Shown: positions 27,532-36,732, counted from the first letter of the stretch. The stretch: DNA of 64,000 nucleotides from Marivirga arenosa (GCF_030503875.2 NZ_CP129968.2:1514001-1578000), one strand, 5' to 3'. Notes: generated by a model from the sequence alone, not told the origin. Program-made: numbers and translations.

Positions 27532-28587
27532 ATGACTTTAGCTACCCTTAAGAGAAGACAACACTTATTATCCTATGCTAAGAAACAACTTGATTTCTTA
27601 AATCAACCGAAAGAAAATGGTGAATACTTCACTTCTTTTGAAAGCAAGTTGAATGAAACAGGCCTTGACCCTTTAAAGCCTACTAAGATTGACATCTTTC
27701 AGGTAAATGTGGGTTATATGTGTAATCTTACCTGTGGGCATTGTCATGTTGATGCTGGACCTGATAGGAAAGAAATCATGACAAGAGAAACTATGCAGCA
27801 ATGCATAGATGCTATTAAAGATACAGACATCTCCACAGTTGATTTAACTGGAGGTGCCCCAGAAATGAATCCTGATTTTAGATGGTTTGTGGAAGAATTA
27901 TCTAAAATTAATAAGAAGGTGATTGTAAGGTCCAATCTTACCATTTTTCTGGCTAACCCAAAATATAATGATTTACCAGAGTTTTTTGCTAAGCATAAAG
28001 TAGAAGTAGTTTGTTCGATGCCTCATTTCACTCGCTTAAGAACAGATTCTCAAAGAGGAGATGGAGTTTTCGATAAATCTATTAAAGCATTGCAAATGTT
28101 AAATGAAGTAGGTTATGGTAAAGAGGGGACAGGATTGATGTTACATTTAGTGCATAATCCGAGTGGAGCCTTTATGCCGGGAAGTCAAGAATCATTACAA
28201 AAGGAATTTAAGAAAAAGCTGTTTGATGCTTTTGGTATCATTTTTAACGAATTGTATGCCATTACCAATCTCCCTATTAGTAGATATTTAGATTATTTGA
28301 TCAATAGTGGGAATTACGAGCAATACATGCAGAAACTAATTGATAGCTATAATCCGATGGCTGCCGCTAATGTGATGTGTAGAAATACAATATCGATAAG
28401 TTGGGATGGATATTTGTATGATTGCGATTTTAATCAAATGCTTGAAATGAAATTAAAGGATGAAAACCTTCAACATATCAGTGAATTTGATCTTGATAAA
28501 TTAGAATCTCGAGAGATATTAGTAAATCAACATTGTTTTGGTTGTACTGCTGGAAGTGGTTCTAGCTGTGGAGGTGCTACATCCTAA
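27532..28587 (+). CDS. arsS: Radical SAM protein ArsS
   Basis: A 351-residue radical SAM enzyme. The [4Fe-4S] motif is C64-x3-C68-x2-C71 in GYMCNLTCGHCHVDAGP, followed by DLTGGAPEMN, the SAM-binding region. The C-terminal DUF3641-type domain ends in a Cys-rich tail (HCFGCTAGSGSSCGGATS, 334-351). The family is called arsenosugar biosynthesis ArsS, thought to form a carbon-arsenic bond from the SAM 5'-deoxyadenosyl group. No arsenite methyltransferase (ArsM) is seen here, so the substrate is open. A strong terminator follows. Confidence 0.88.
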   Translation: MTLATLKRRQHLLSYAKKQLDFLNQPKENGEYFTSFESKLNETGLDPLKPTKIDIFQVNVGYMCNLTCGHCHVDAGPDRKEIMTRETMQQCIDAIKDTDISTVDLTGGAPEMNPDFRWFVEELSKINKKVIVRSNLTIFLANPKYNDLPEFFAKHKVEVVCSMPHFTRLRTDSQRGDGVFDKSIKALQMLNEVGYGKEGTGLMLHLVHNPSGAFMPGSQESLQKEFKKKLFDAFGIIFNELYAITNLPISRYLDYLINSGNYEQYMQKLIDSYNPMAAANVMCRNTISISWDGYLYDCDFNQMLEMKLKDENLQHISEFDLDKLESREILVNQHCFGCTAGSGSSCGGATS

Positions 28588-28610
28588 ATAATTACTATAA
28601 TAGATTAATT

Positions 28611-28644
28611 AAAACCGATTTATCTCATAAATCGGTTTTTTTTT
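28611..28644 (+). terminator. Terminator after arsS
   Basis: Stem AACCGATTTAT / ATAAATCGGTT with loop CTC and a long T-run. Confidence 0.9.
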
Positions 28645-28868
28645 GCTAGTGAGACAATGAAATGTATTTTTACCAGAGTTATTCGATTGAAAATTCCGCA
28701 GATGTTTAACTTTTGTATAATATTCAGAATAAATTACTGAACAAAATGATTTATTTTTCCACAATACCATAAATAGTTCTTGAAATTTATGGGTCCTGAT
28801 TAATTAGTTTTAAATTTATGAACGATTCATAACACCTGCTCGTTATGCAGGTTCTTTACAATTATAAT

Positions 28869-29945
28869 ATGCAAGAAGTATCAGCAACAAAAATCACAGA
28901 CAACAACTTTTTTCCAACATTGAAAAAGAAAGTTGACGCCTATTTCAAACAAAACGACTTAAAAACCTGGGGTAATAGAAAGCTTTATACAAAAGCGACT
29001 ATTTTATTGGCATCATTTGGGTTACTGTATGGTTTAATCGTTTTTGTCAGCATGCCTGTATGGTTATCACTTGTCCTATGCGGCTTATTTGGTTTAAATT
29101 TAGCGGCTATCGGATTTAACGTGATGCATGATGGAGCTCACGGGAGCTTCTCAAATAATAAGCATGTTAACTACATGATGGGATTAACCTTAAACCTTAT
29201 GGGCGGGGTAGTTTTCATCTGGAAAAACAAACACAATAAGAATCACCATTCATTTACCAATATAGAAGGGATGGATGATGATATTAATATAGGTCCTTTT
29301 ATTAGAGTATCTACTCACCAAAAGAAAAGATGGTATCATAAGTTTCAGCATGTATATGCTTATCCGTTGTATGCAACATCTTATGCATTCTGGGTTTTCT
29401 TTCAGGATTTCAAAAAGTATTTTACAAGAAAAGTAGCCAATACGGAATTAGCTAAAATGAGCGTTAAAGAGCATATCATTTTCTGGGCTACAAAGTTAGC
29501 ATACATCACTACCTTCTTTGTATTACCTATTTTAATGAAAGGTGTTTTAGCTACTGTTTTAGGATATTTAACAGTTTCAGTGGTGACGGGTTGGACAATT
29601 GGAGTAGTTTTTCAATTAGCTCACGTTGTAGAATCTACTGATTTTCATGATGCACCAGTAGAAGGTGAAAGAGTTATCCCTACCGAATGGGCTATTCATC
29701 AGATTAGAACTACCGCTAACTTTGGTACTAAAAGCAAAATATTAAATTGGTATACAGGAGGATTGAATTTCCAGGTAGAACATCACTTATTTCCAAGAAT
29801 TAGCCATGTTCACTACCCTGCTATCAATAAGTTGGTTAAAGAAACCTGCGAACAATTTAACATTGCTTATAATGAATTTCCAAGCATGTTAGCTGCAATG
29901 GGTTCACATACTCGACATTTAAAATTGATTGGGCAAACAGCATAG
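28869..29945 (+). CDS. Fatty acid desaturase (acyl-CoA or acyl-lipid)
   Basis: A 358-residue membrane desaturase with the three histidine boxes: HDGAH (87-91), HNKNHH (122-127) and QVEHH (302-306). The QVEHH form is typical of front-end-type desaturases, although there is no cytochrome b5 domain. About four membrane helices. Starting at 28869 is preferred over an ATG at 28845 because the latter lies inside a 6-base hairpin (ACCTGC...GCAGGT, about 28834-28852). It probably adjusts membrane unsaturation. It is a single gene with its own terminator. Confidence 0.88.
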   Translation: MQEVSATKITDNNFFPTLKKKVDAYFKQNDLKTWGNRKLYTKATILLASFGLLYGLIVFVSMPVWLSLVLCGLFGLNLAAIGFNVMHDGAHGSFSNNKHVNYMMGLTLNLMGGVVFIWKNKHNKNHHSFTNIEGMDDDINIGPFIRVSTHQKKRWYHKFQHVYAYPLYATSYAFWVFFQDFKKYFTRKVANTELAKMSVKEHIIFWATKLAYITTFFVLPILMKGVLATVLGYLTVSVVTGWTIGVVFQLAHVVESTDFHDAPVEGERVIPTEWAIHQIRTTANFGTKSKILNWYTGGLNFQVEHHLFPRISHVHYPAINKLVKETCEQFNIAYNEFPSMLAAMGSHTRHLKLIGQTA

Positions 29946-29962
29946 TTTTTTGTGTAATCTCG

Positions 29963-29997
29963 AAAAAAGCAATAAATAGATATTTATTGCTTTTTTT
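29963..29997 (+). terminator. Terminator after desaturase gene
   Basis: Stem AAAAAGCAATAAATA / TATTTATTGCTTTTT with a 2-base loop and a T-run. Confidence 0.85.
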
Positions 29998-30011
29998 ATG
30001 TCATTTAATAA

Positions 30012-30944
30012 GTGGAATTGATTTTGAAGGTTTATTTTAAGATTCAGCTTAAAATCCTTAGTAGGTACATAACTGATGCAGGGATTAATAAGTATTTAGG
30101 TTGGGCCTTGATATTTATTGCATTTGTATTCTTTTCAAATTATACTCTTTCAGAGAATAATAACCTTCACTTTATTTACATCTTAGTACCTATATTTTTG
30201 ATAGCAAAAATAGCTTCAAAAAGAAGGTTGGGGTTTCTAGAATTTTGCTTTCCACCTAAAAAATTCTATAAAATCAGGCTTATTGAGAGTTTAATTCTTT
30301 CACTTCCATTTGCAGTTTTTTTACTTTATTATTCATACCCCCAGTTGGCTCTAATTCTTTTCATTTTAAGTTTTTTACTTGCCTTTTATAAAAGAGGATT
30401 TTCATTTAACATTGTAGTTCCAACTCCATTCGGGAAGTACCCTTATGAGTTTATCATAGGCTTTAGAAAAACTTTCCCACTAATATTAGCTTCGTATTTC
30501 TTAGTTGCTATATCTATTATGTATGCTAATTTTCATCTAGCATTATTCGTCATTTTTATACAGTTTATACTTTCAGCTGGATATTTTATGCATCAAGATC
30601 TGCTCGGGTATGTATGGGTATACAAGCATAGATCACATTTATTTCTATTGAAAAAAATTAAATTGGCTTTTGTTCAACATTTCGTGCTTTATGGTGCTGA
30701 ATTAGTATTATTCTTTTACTTTTTTAGCGATAAAATTTTATTAATGCTGATTTTTTATTTTTTGGGAGCACTTTTTCTATCAGGAGCAATTTTATTAAAA
30801 TATTCTGCATTTCCAGAAAGAATTGGAGTTAAAGAAAGTATGTTAGTTGCATTGGCTGTATATTTTCCTCCACTCTTAATTGCTTTAATTCCGTATTTTT
30901 ATGTTCAATCTGTAAAGAGTTTAGCTAAATATTTAGATGATTAA
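30012..30944 (+). CDS. ABC transporter permease-like membrane protein
   Basis: A 310-residue polytopic membrane protein with about eight hydrophobic segments and no soluble domain. I do not recognise it beyond that. The ABC ATPase that overlaps its end by 8 bases makes it a likely exporter permease. No ATG is available: the frame starts at GTG 30012 (or TTG 30018/30024), just after the preceding terminator. The substrate is unknown. Confidence 0.65.
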   Translation: MELILKVYFKIQLKILSRYITDAGINKYLGWALIFIAFVFFSNYTLSENNNLHFIYILVPIFLIAKIASKRRLGFLEFCFPPKKFYKIRLIESLILSLPFAVFLLYYSYPQLALILFILSFLLAFYKRGFSFNIVVPTPFGKYPYEFIIGFRKTFPLILASYFLVAISIMYANFHLALFVIFIQFILSAGYFMHQDLLGYVWVYKHRSHLFLLKKIKLAFVQHFVLYGAELVLFFYFFSDKILLMLIFYFLGALFLSGAILLKYSAFPERIGVKESMLVALAVYFPPLLIALIPYFYVQSVKSLAKYLDD

Positions 30945-31611
30945 AATAGAGAATCTATCGAAATCGTATGGTAAGAAGTCTATATTGAAAAACATCAATC
31001 TTAGTATTGATGGAGGACAGATTTATGGTATTGTTGGAGCTAACGGTGCTGGTAAAACCACATTTTTTAAATGTTTAGCAGGTATTGAGGATTATTATGG
31101 TTCCATTACTTCAAGTTTCTCTAGTTTGAAGAATAATACAGGACTCCTGCTTACCGAGCCTGATTTTTTATCAAAATTGACTGGTCGCGAATATATTGTA
31201 TTAATGTGTAATGCTAGAAATCAAGATTATAATGATCTCGATAAAAAGAACATCTTTGATCTTCCTTTAGATGAATATGCATCTCATTATTCTACAGGTA
31301 TGAAGAAGAAACTAGCTTTATTGGCCATTTTAATGCAGAAAAATGAAGTATTCTTATTGGATGAGCCATTTAATGGTGTGGATATGCAGAGTAATTTAAT
31401 ACTATCAGATATTTTTTTAAAGCTAAAAGAATTAGGGAAGATATTACTAGTCTCCTCACATATTTACTCAAGCTTAACCACTATTTGTGATCAGATATTT
31501 CTTTTTGAGGAGGGCGAATTAAGTTCAGGTTTTACAAAAAGCCATTTTAGTAAATTAGAATCTGAAATAAAATCTGGTTTTAAAAAAGATATAGGTATTC
31601 TAGGATTATAA
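30937..31611 (+). CDS. ABC transporter ATP-binding protein
   Basis: A 224-residue ATPase with Walker A GANGAGKTT, a signature region YSTGMKKKLALLAIL (the consensus LSGGQ is replaced by STGMK, as often in exporters), and Walker B VFLLDEPFNGVD. It energises the permease-like gene upstream (8-base overlap). It is short and single-domain, so it would work as a dimer. Export of a peptide or lipid is a guess. Confidence 0.9.
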   Translation: MIKIENLSKSYGKKSILKNINLSIDGGQIYGIVGANGAGKTTFFKCLAGIEDYYGSITSSFSSLKNNTGLLLTEPDFLSKLTGREYIVLMCNARNQDYNDLDKKNIFDLPLDEYASHYSTGMKKKLALLAILMQKNEVFLLDEPFNGVDMQSNLILSDIFLKLKELGKILLVSSHIYSSLTTICDQIFLFEEGELSSGFTKSHFSKLESEIKSGFKKDIGILGL

Positions 31612-31661
31612 TGATTCAATAACAATTCTAAAAATCGAACGTTAACTGGAAAAAAAATAGT

Positions 31662-32036
31662 ATGAAAAAATTAACACTAACATTAAGTTTATTAACAATA
31701 TCAGCATTTTTGTTTTTTCAATTTACCCCTAAAGATATTAATGATCAATTTTTTAAGACTAATCTTAGAATCACAATTCAGGATGATTTAGGTAATATTC
31801 AAGAAGGAGCAAGGGTTACTTTATATAGTAGTAATGAGGATTATAGAAAAGGAGAAAATCCAGTTACTGAGCCTCAGATGACTGATGATAAAGGAAGAGT
31901 AACCTTCAAAGATTTAGAGCCTACAGTTTATCACGTTTATGCCGAGAAAGGTAAAATGAATAATAATAACTTAGGTGTTAAAACTGATACATTAGTGGCC
32001 AAAAAGCTAAATAAAGTAGCTATTGTGATTCAGTAG
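31662..32036 (+). CDS. Secreted protein with Cna-B-like domain
   Basis: A 124-residue protein with a signal peptide (cleavage about residue 20). The rest is one Ig-like or carboxypeptidase-regulatory-like domain (ITIQDDLGNIQEGARVTLYSSNEDY ... DDKGRVTFKDLEPTVYHVYAEK). Domains of this kind act as stalks or adhesive modules. It lies 50 bases after the ABC ATPase; a link to that transporter is possible but unproven. A hairpin terminator follows. Confidence 0.65.
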   Translation: MKKLTLTLSLLTISAFLFFQFTPKDINDQFFKTNLRITIQDDLGNIQEGARVTLYSSNEDYRKGENPVTEPQMTDDKGRVTFKDLEPTVYHVYAEKGKMNNNNLGVKTDTLVAKKLNKVAIVIQ

Positions 32037-32059
32037 TTGTACTTAATAGCATTTATTTC

Positions 32060-32088
32060 AAGCTGGTGATTTTATCATCAGCTTTTTT
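32060..32088. terminator. Terminator between convergent genes
   Basis: Stem AAGCTGGTGAT / ATCATCAGCTT followed by a T-run on the + strand. It can end the Cna-B-like gene; the mirror A-run is shorter, so termination of the minus gene is less certain. Confidence 0.7.
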
Positions 32089-32093
32089 TATTT

Positions 32094-32687
32094 CTAATGA
32101 TTCATTTTCATTTCTAGGAAGGTCTTGGAAAAGTCAATAAGCTCTGGGAAAAACTCCTGAAACTCTTTCTCAAATTCCTTATGATATTTTTTCAGTTCAT
32201 CGATTGACTGTTCCATTTTAGAATTGAAATTCGATCGATTCGCCATCCCTTGCATCACTTTTTCAATTCCATCAAAATATTGGTAATTATATAACCAATC
32301 ATTTTTAATCATATACGGCAAAACATATTGAACATTTTCAGGAAGGATGTCTAAATTTTGATTAAACATGTTATAGGTGTCATCTACAAATGTTCTAAGA
32401 AGGGTAGAGTGAAAATCATTCCAATTTTTAGCTAAGAAATGATCATAAAAAATATCGATAATAACTCCAGCATAATGTCCATATTTAGGTCTTAATCTAT
32501 CTTTGCTTTTTTGTACAACAGCGTGATGATCAGTGAATTCGTCAATTGCCCAATGCAATTTTATACCTCTATTGATCCCTTCATTAAAACGCTCCATATC
32601 AGATGCTTTAACAAAATCACCTATAAAATTCCCGATTTTTATTTCATCAGATTCACCTGAAAGATATATGTGAGCCAAAATATTCAT
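32094..32687 (-). CDS. Acyl-carrier-protein phosphodiesterase-like (AcpH, DUF479)
   Basis: A 197-residue protein from ATG 32687; a Met three codons upstream is possible, but the family starts MNxLAH. Motifs of the AcpH/DUF479 family: MNILAHIYLSG, GNFIGDFVK, GIKLHWAIDEFTDHH, GHYAGVIIDIFYDHFL. It should remove the 4'-phosphopantetheine arm from acyl carrier protein. It is a lone gene, convergent with the Cna-B-like gene and divergent from the TerB-like gene. Confidence 0.85.
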   Translation of the reverse strand: MNILAHIYLSGESDEIKIGNFIGDFVKASDMERFNEGINRGIKLHWAIDEFTDHHAVVQKSKDRLRPKYGHYAGVIIDIFYDHFLAKNWNDFHSTLLRTFVDDTYNMFNQNLDILPENVQYVLPYMIKNDWLYNYQYFDGIEKVMQGMANRSNFNSKMEQSIDELKKYHKEFEKEFQEFFPELIDFSKTFLEMKMNH

Positions 32688-32760
32688 GGACTTCAATATA
32701 AGTTAAATTCAATGGAAATACCTATAACATTTTGTATCTTGCTTTATATTGTGTGTTAAA

Positions 32761-33201
32761 ATGAAATTTCAACTTGCCTTGACTAAAGAAAAAATACATT
32801 CTCATCTGATACATTTATATCAGTTAGCTAAAATTGATAATAACTTTGTAAAGGAAGAAAAAAGATACCTTTATGCGCTAGGACGTAAAAATGGGGTGAC
32901 TGAAAAGGAGGTAGATAAAATTATTGATGAATCTTCTGAAATAAGCTTTGAAGAACCGGATACTTTAAAAGAAAAGATTGTTTTTCTATATGAATATATC
33001 CAAATGATGCTGGTCGATAATAAACTAGATGAGAGAGAAGCTCAGATGTGTTCTGTTATTGCAGAAAGGATGGGATTAGACAGAGGACTGGTAGGAAGCA
33101 TTACAAATTCTATAGTAACCGCAAAAGATGTGAATGAGGAGCCTGAATTGAAAGATGAGGAATTAGAGCTATACATCAATTACCCGGAGGACTTTCTATA
33201 A
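32761..33201 (+). CDS. TerB-like protein
   Basis: A 146-residue, all-helical, acidic protein starting at ATG 32761; a TTG four codons earlier is less likely. The layout (QLAKIDNNFVKEEKRYLYALGRKNGV ... MMLVDNKLDEREAQMCSVIAERMGL) matches the tellurite-resistance TerB helical fold with two DxNxxxEE-type repeats that may bind metal. No tellurite genes are near it. The role in this organism is unknown. Confidence 0.65.
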   Translation: MKFQLALTKEKIHSHLIHLYQLAKIDNNFVKEEKRYLYALGRKNGVTEKEVDKIIDESSEISFEEPDTLKEKIVFLYEYIQMMLVDNKLDEREAQMCSVIAERMGLDRGLVGSITNSIVTAKDVNEEPELKDEELELYINYPEDFL

Positions 33202-33233
33202 GAAATAAATATCCATTAACTAATAAATACTAT

Positions 33234-34511
33234 ATGAAAAAGCTAATTCTATTATTCTCTTTGGTTTATTTGAGTTTTTCTTCTTTGGCTCAAACAAGCT
33301 ATTTGCATTGTGGTAAATTGATTGATGTTGAAAAAGGTAAGATCTTAGAAGAAATGACCGTAATAGTGGAGGGACAAAAAATTGTCGGTTTAGAAAAAGG
33401 CTATAAAAATGCTGAAGATGGTGTTGAAGTCATTGATCTTAAGTCAAAGACAGTTATGCCAGGATTATTCGATATGCATGTTCATATTGAAAGTGAAACT
33501 GCTAAAGATGGTTATATTAAGAGATTTACTTTGAATGAAGCCGATATTGCATTTCAATCTGTAGTTTATGCTAAAAAAACATTAATGGCTGGCTTTACTT
33601 CTGTAAGGGATTTGGGGGGAACTGGAGTAAACTCGAGTCTTAGAGATGCCATTAACAAAGGTTATGTAGATGGGCCTACTATTTACTCAGCCGGAAAATC
33701 AATTGCTACTACAGGTGGTCACGCTGATCCAACCAATGGATACAAAAGTGATTTAATGGGGAATCCTGGTCCTGCTGAGGGAGTAGTGAATAGCCCTGAA
33801 GAAGCTAGAAAGGCTGTAAGACAACGATATAAAAACGGAGCTGATGTCATTAAGATTACGGCTACAGGTGGCGTATTAAGTATGGCTAAAAATGGCCAAA
33901 ATCCTCAGTTTTTTGAAGATGAATTAAAAGCTATAGTAGAAACAGCTAATGATTATGGTATGATCACAGCCGCTCACGCTCATGGAGATGAAGGTATGCA
34001 AAGAGCCATTAGAGCTGGAATTAAAACCATTGAACATGGTACCTTAATGTCTGAAGAAACGATGGAGTTGATGAAAGAATATGATGCTTACTATGTACCT
34101 ACTATTACAGCGGGTAAAAGTGTAGCTGAATTAGCTGAAATTGAAGGCTATTATCCTGAAGTGGTAGTGCCAAAAGCTAAGGCGATTGGTCCTAAAATTC
34201 AAGAAACATTTTCGAAGGCCTATAAGAAAGGTGTGAACATTGCCTTTGGTACTGATGCCGGTGTATTTAAACATGGGGAAAATGGGAAAGAGTTTGGTTA
34301 TATGGTAGAAGCAGGAATGCCTGCAATGGAGGCTATTGTATCAGCTACAGTTACTCCAGCTAAACTATTAAAGGTATATGATCAATATGGTTCTATTGCT
34401 AAAGGTAAAATGGCTGATATTATTGCAGTAGAAGATGATCCAACTGAAAATATTAATACAATGGAGGATGTTAAATTTGTGATGAAAAAAGGAAAGATTT
34501 ATAAGAACTAA
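33234..34511 (+). CDS. Secreted amidohydrolase family protein
   Basis: A 425-residue periplasmic or surface protein with a signal peptide ending about SLA-Q (20). The amidohydrolase metal site is visible: H82-x-H84 in FDMHVHIES, Lys in DVIKITATGG, AAHAHGDEG, TIEHGT and Asp in FGTDAG. This group includes imidazolonepropionase-like and Xaa-Pro dipeptidase-like enzymes. It would hydrolyse a cyclic amide or peptide. It lies 32 bases after the TerB-like gene; a functional link is not evident. Confidence 0.85.
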   Translation: MKKLILLFSLVYLSFSSLAQTSYLHCGKLIDVEKGKILEEMTVIVEGQKIVGLEKGYKNAEDGVEVIDLKSKTVMPGLFDMHVHIESETAKDGYIKRFTLNEADIAFQSVVYAKKTLMAGFTSVRDLGGTGVNSSLRDAINKGYVDGPTIYSAGKSIATTGGHADPTNGYKSDLMGNPGPAEGVVNSPEEARKAVRQRYKNGADVIKITATGGVLSMAKNGQNPQFFEDELKAIVETANDYGMITAAHAHGDEGMQRAIRAGIKTIEHGTLMSEETMELMKEYDAYYVPTITAGKSVAELAEIEGYYPEVVVPKAKAIGPKIQETFSKAYKKGVNIAFGTDAGVFKHGENGKEFGYMVEAGMPAMEAIVSATVTPAKLLKVYDQYGSIAKGKMADIIAVEDDPTENINTMEDVKFVMKKGKIYKN

Positions 34512-34540
34512 AAATCATCAGATACAATCAAAATATAGTA

Positions 34541-34565
34541 AGGCCCACAAAAGTGGGCTTTTTTG
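34541..34565 (+). terminator. Terminator after amidohydrolase gene
   Basis: Stem AGGCCCAC / GTGGGCTT with loop AAAA and a T-run. A second palindrome, TGTACA-TATT-TGTACA (34588-34603), lies just downstream without a T-run and may be an operator for the next gene. Confidence 0.8.
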
Positions 34566-34728
34566 TTTCTGTACTGTAATGAATCAGTGTACATATTTGT
34601 ACATTCTACTGTCCGATTATTATACAATTCCCTCTATCCAATCCAGCCAAAAGTTCATTTTAATGCCTTAAATGATGCTTTAGTATTTTGGTACGGCTGT
34701 TGAATATCTATTTTAAAAAGATATAGAT

Positions 34729-34920
34729 ATGATTAAATTCCTACTTTGGTGTATTTTATTAGTGATTTGCTGGCCCCTTGCAATTATAGCATTAATTCTT
34801 TATCCGTTTATATGGCTTATCACACTGCCATTCCGAATTTTAGGATTTGCTATTAATTTATCTTTTGCGGCTGTTGGTGCTATTTTTCTATTTCCATTTC
34901 TAGCTGCTGGAAGGAGATAA
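34729..34920 (+). CDS. Small membrane protein
   Basis: A 63-residue protein that is nearly all hydrophobic, with two likely membrane segments (about 4-28 and 38-60) and a terminal GRR. No family is recognised. It is credible because of a clean ATG start, its own intergenic space and codon use like the neighbours. Its role is unknown. Confidence 0.55.
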   Translation: MIKFLLWCILLVICWPLAIIALILYPFIWLITLPFRILGFAINLSFAAVGAIFLFPFLAAGRR

Positions 34921-35008
34921 GTGTCCTTAATACATAAAAAATAGATTTCTGGTAACCTTTATGAGTTCTCAACGCTTATCTTAGCATAGTTTTAATAAAT
35001 TATAATTT

Positions 35009-36085
35009 ATGGATAAGATAGCAGAAGATTTTCTATTTAAATATTTAAATAATGCAGCACCAACAGGCTTTGAGACTAATGGCCAAAAGCTTTGGTTAGA
35101 TTATATTAAGCCCTACACTGATGATTATATACAAGACAATTACGGATCAGTAGCTGCAATTATAAATAAAGACGCTCCTTATAAAGTAGTAATAGAAGCT
35201 CATGCTGATGAAATTTCTTGGTTTGTAAATTATATTTCAGATGATGGTTATATCTATGTAATCAGAAATGGTGGTTCAGATCATCAAATTGCACCTTCAA
35301 AACGTGTTAATATTCATACGGATAAAGGGATAGTGAAAGGTATTTTTGGTTGGCCTGCAATTCATGTTAGAAACAAAGAGAATGATATCAAGCCGGAATT
35401 AAAAAATATCTTCATTGATGTAGGCGCAGCTAATAAGGAAGAAGTTGAGAAGATGGGAATCCATGTAGGCTGTGTAATTACATTCGATGATGAGGCAATG
35501 TATCTAAAAGATAAAGATTACATTGTGGGCCGAGCATTAGATAACAGAATTGGTGGTTTCATGATTGCCGAAGTAGCAAGGAAGATTCATGAAAATAAAG
35601 ATAAAATTCCATTCGCTCTGTATATTGTAAATGCTGTACAAGAGGAAGTTGGATTAAAAGGCGCTCATATGATAGCTCATAAAATCAAGCCTGATGTAGC
35701 AGTGATTACAGATGTGTGCCATGATACGCATTCACCTCTTTATAATAAGATTGAAAGTGGGGATCAGAAATCTGGGAATGGTCCAGTACTTACTTACGGG
35801 CCTGCAGTTCAAAATAATCTGTTAAAGATGTTAATTGAATTAGCTGAAAAAGGTAAAATTCCTTTCCAAAGATCAGCGGCTAGTCGGGCTACAGGTACTG
35901 ATACTGATGCATTTGCGTATAGTAATGAGGGCGTTCCATCCGCTTTAGTATCACTTCCATTGAAGTACATGCATACCACAGTTGAAATGGTACACTCTAA
36001 GGATGTTCAGTCAGTGATTGATTTATTACATTCATTTGTTGTAAACCTTAAAAATGAACATGATTTTAAATACAATTTGTCTTAA
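35009..36085 (+). CDS. M42 family metallopeptidase
   Basis: A 358-residue cytoplasmic di-zinc aminopeptidase of the M42 (FrvX, deblocking aminopeptidase) family. Metal and catalytic motifs: EAHADEISW, GRALDNRIGG (bridging Asp), NAVQEEVGLKGA (Glu pair), VITDVCHDTHS, and the C-terminal KYMHTTVEMVHSKDV. It trims peptides, often as a large dodecamer. It is a single gene with no signal peptide. Confidence 0.9.
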   Translation: MDKIAEDFLFKYLNNAAPTGFETNGQKLWLDYIKPYTDDYIQDNYGSVAAIINKDAPYKVVIEAHADEISWFVNYISDDGYIYVIRNGGSDHQIAPSKRVNIHTDKGIVKGIFGWPAIHVRNKENDIKPELKNIFIDVGAANKEEVEKMGIHVGCVITFDDEAMYLKDKDYIVGRALDNRIGGFMIAEVARKIHENKDKIPFALYIVNAVQEEVGLKGAHMIAHKIKPDVAVITDVCHDTHSPLYNKIESGDQKSGNGPVLTYGPAVQNNLLKMLIELAEKGKIPFQRSAASRATGTDTDAFAYSNEGVPSALVSLPLKYMHTTVEMVHSKDVQSVIDLLHSFVVNLKNEHDFKYNLS

Positions 36086-36151
36086 TTTCTAAAAATATTA
36101 CTTCTGAAAGCTTATCGTGCTTTTTCGATTTACTGATAAATATCAACCTTT

Positions 36152-36159
36152 TATCTTTG
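36152..36159 (+). promoter_or_regulatory. -7 element upstream of first YfiR-like gene
   Basis: TATCTTTG, ending 26 bases before the ATG at 36186. The -33 region is weak. Confidence 0.45.
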
Positions 36160-36185
36160 TAGTGTAAATTATCAATAAATACAAG

Positions 36186-36704
36186 ATGAAAAGAATCAGT
36201 AAAGTACTAATCGTAATTGCACTAATGGCAGTAGGGTTTTCTCTTAAATCAGGAGATAGACCAATGCACGAGATCCATTCTATGTTAATGTTTAATTTCA
36301 TTAAATATGTAGAGTGGCCAGCAGATGCAAAGTCAGGAAACTTTGTAATAGCTGTGGTTGGAGATGAAAATGTTGCCTCTACAATCGAAGCTTTCTATTC
36401 TAACAGAACAGTTAAAGGTCAAACTGTTAAGGTAGTGAATGCAAATGATATTAATGCTGTTACAAATGCTCACGTACTTTATTTAGCGAGCAACAAAAGT
36501 AGAGATTTTGATGCTGCTAAAAATAAATTTTCAGGAAAATCAACTTTAATGATTACTGATAAGAATGGGCTAGGAAAAGAAGGAAGCTGCATTAATTTTA
36601 AAGAAATAAATGGTAAGCTTAGATTTGAGATTAATGAATCTTCAATTCAAGCTAATAACCTAAAAATATCTAATCAATTATCCAGCATGGGTATATTGAT
36701 TTAA
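36186..36704 (+). CDS. YfiR-like (DUF4154) periplasmic protein
   Basis: A 172-residue protein with an N-terminal signal sequence (about 1-22). The YfiR/DUF4154 family pattern is clear: MLMFNFIKYVEWPAD, FVIAVVGDENVASTIEAF, TDKNGLGKEGSCINF and GKLRFEIN. In Pseudomonas, YfiR restrains the diguanylate cyclase YfiN in the periplasm; no such cyclase is in this window. It is followed by a terminator and then by a paralog, so the two are transcribed separately. Confidence 0.85.
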   Translation: MKRISKVLIVIALMAVGFSLKSGDRPMHEIHSMLMFNFIKYVEWPADAKSGNFVIAVVGDENVASTIEAFYSNRTVKGQTVKVVNANDINAVTNAHVLYLASNKSRDFDAAKNKFSGKSTLMITDKNGLGKEGSCINFKEINGKLRFEINESSIQANNLKISNQLSSMGILI

Positions 36705-36732
36705 TAAACATAGTGATTTAGTTTAGTTTTTT

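Noticed and set aside
18288..28587. Ordinary polysaccharide utilisation locus
   Set aside because: There is no glycoside hydrolase, lyase, sulfatase, hybrid two-component or anti-sigma gene beside SusC/SusD.
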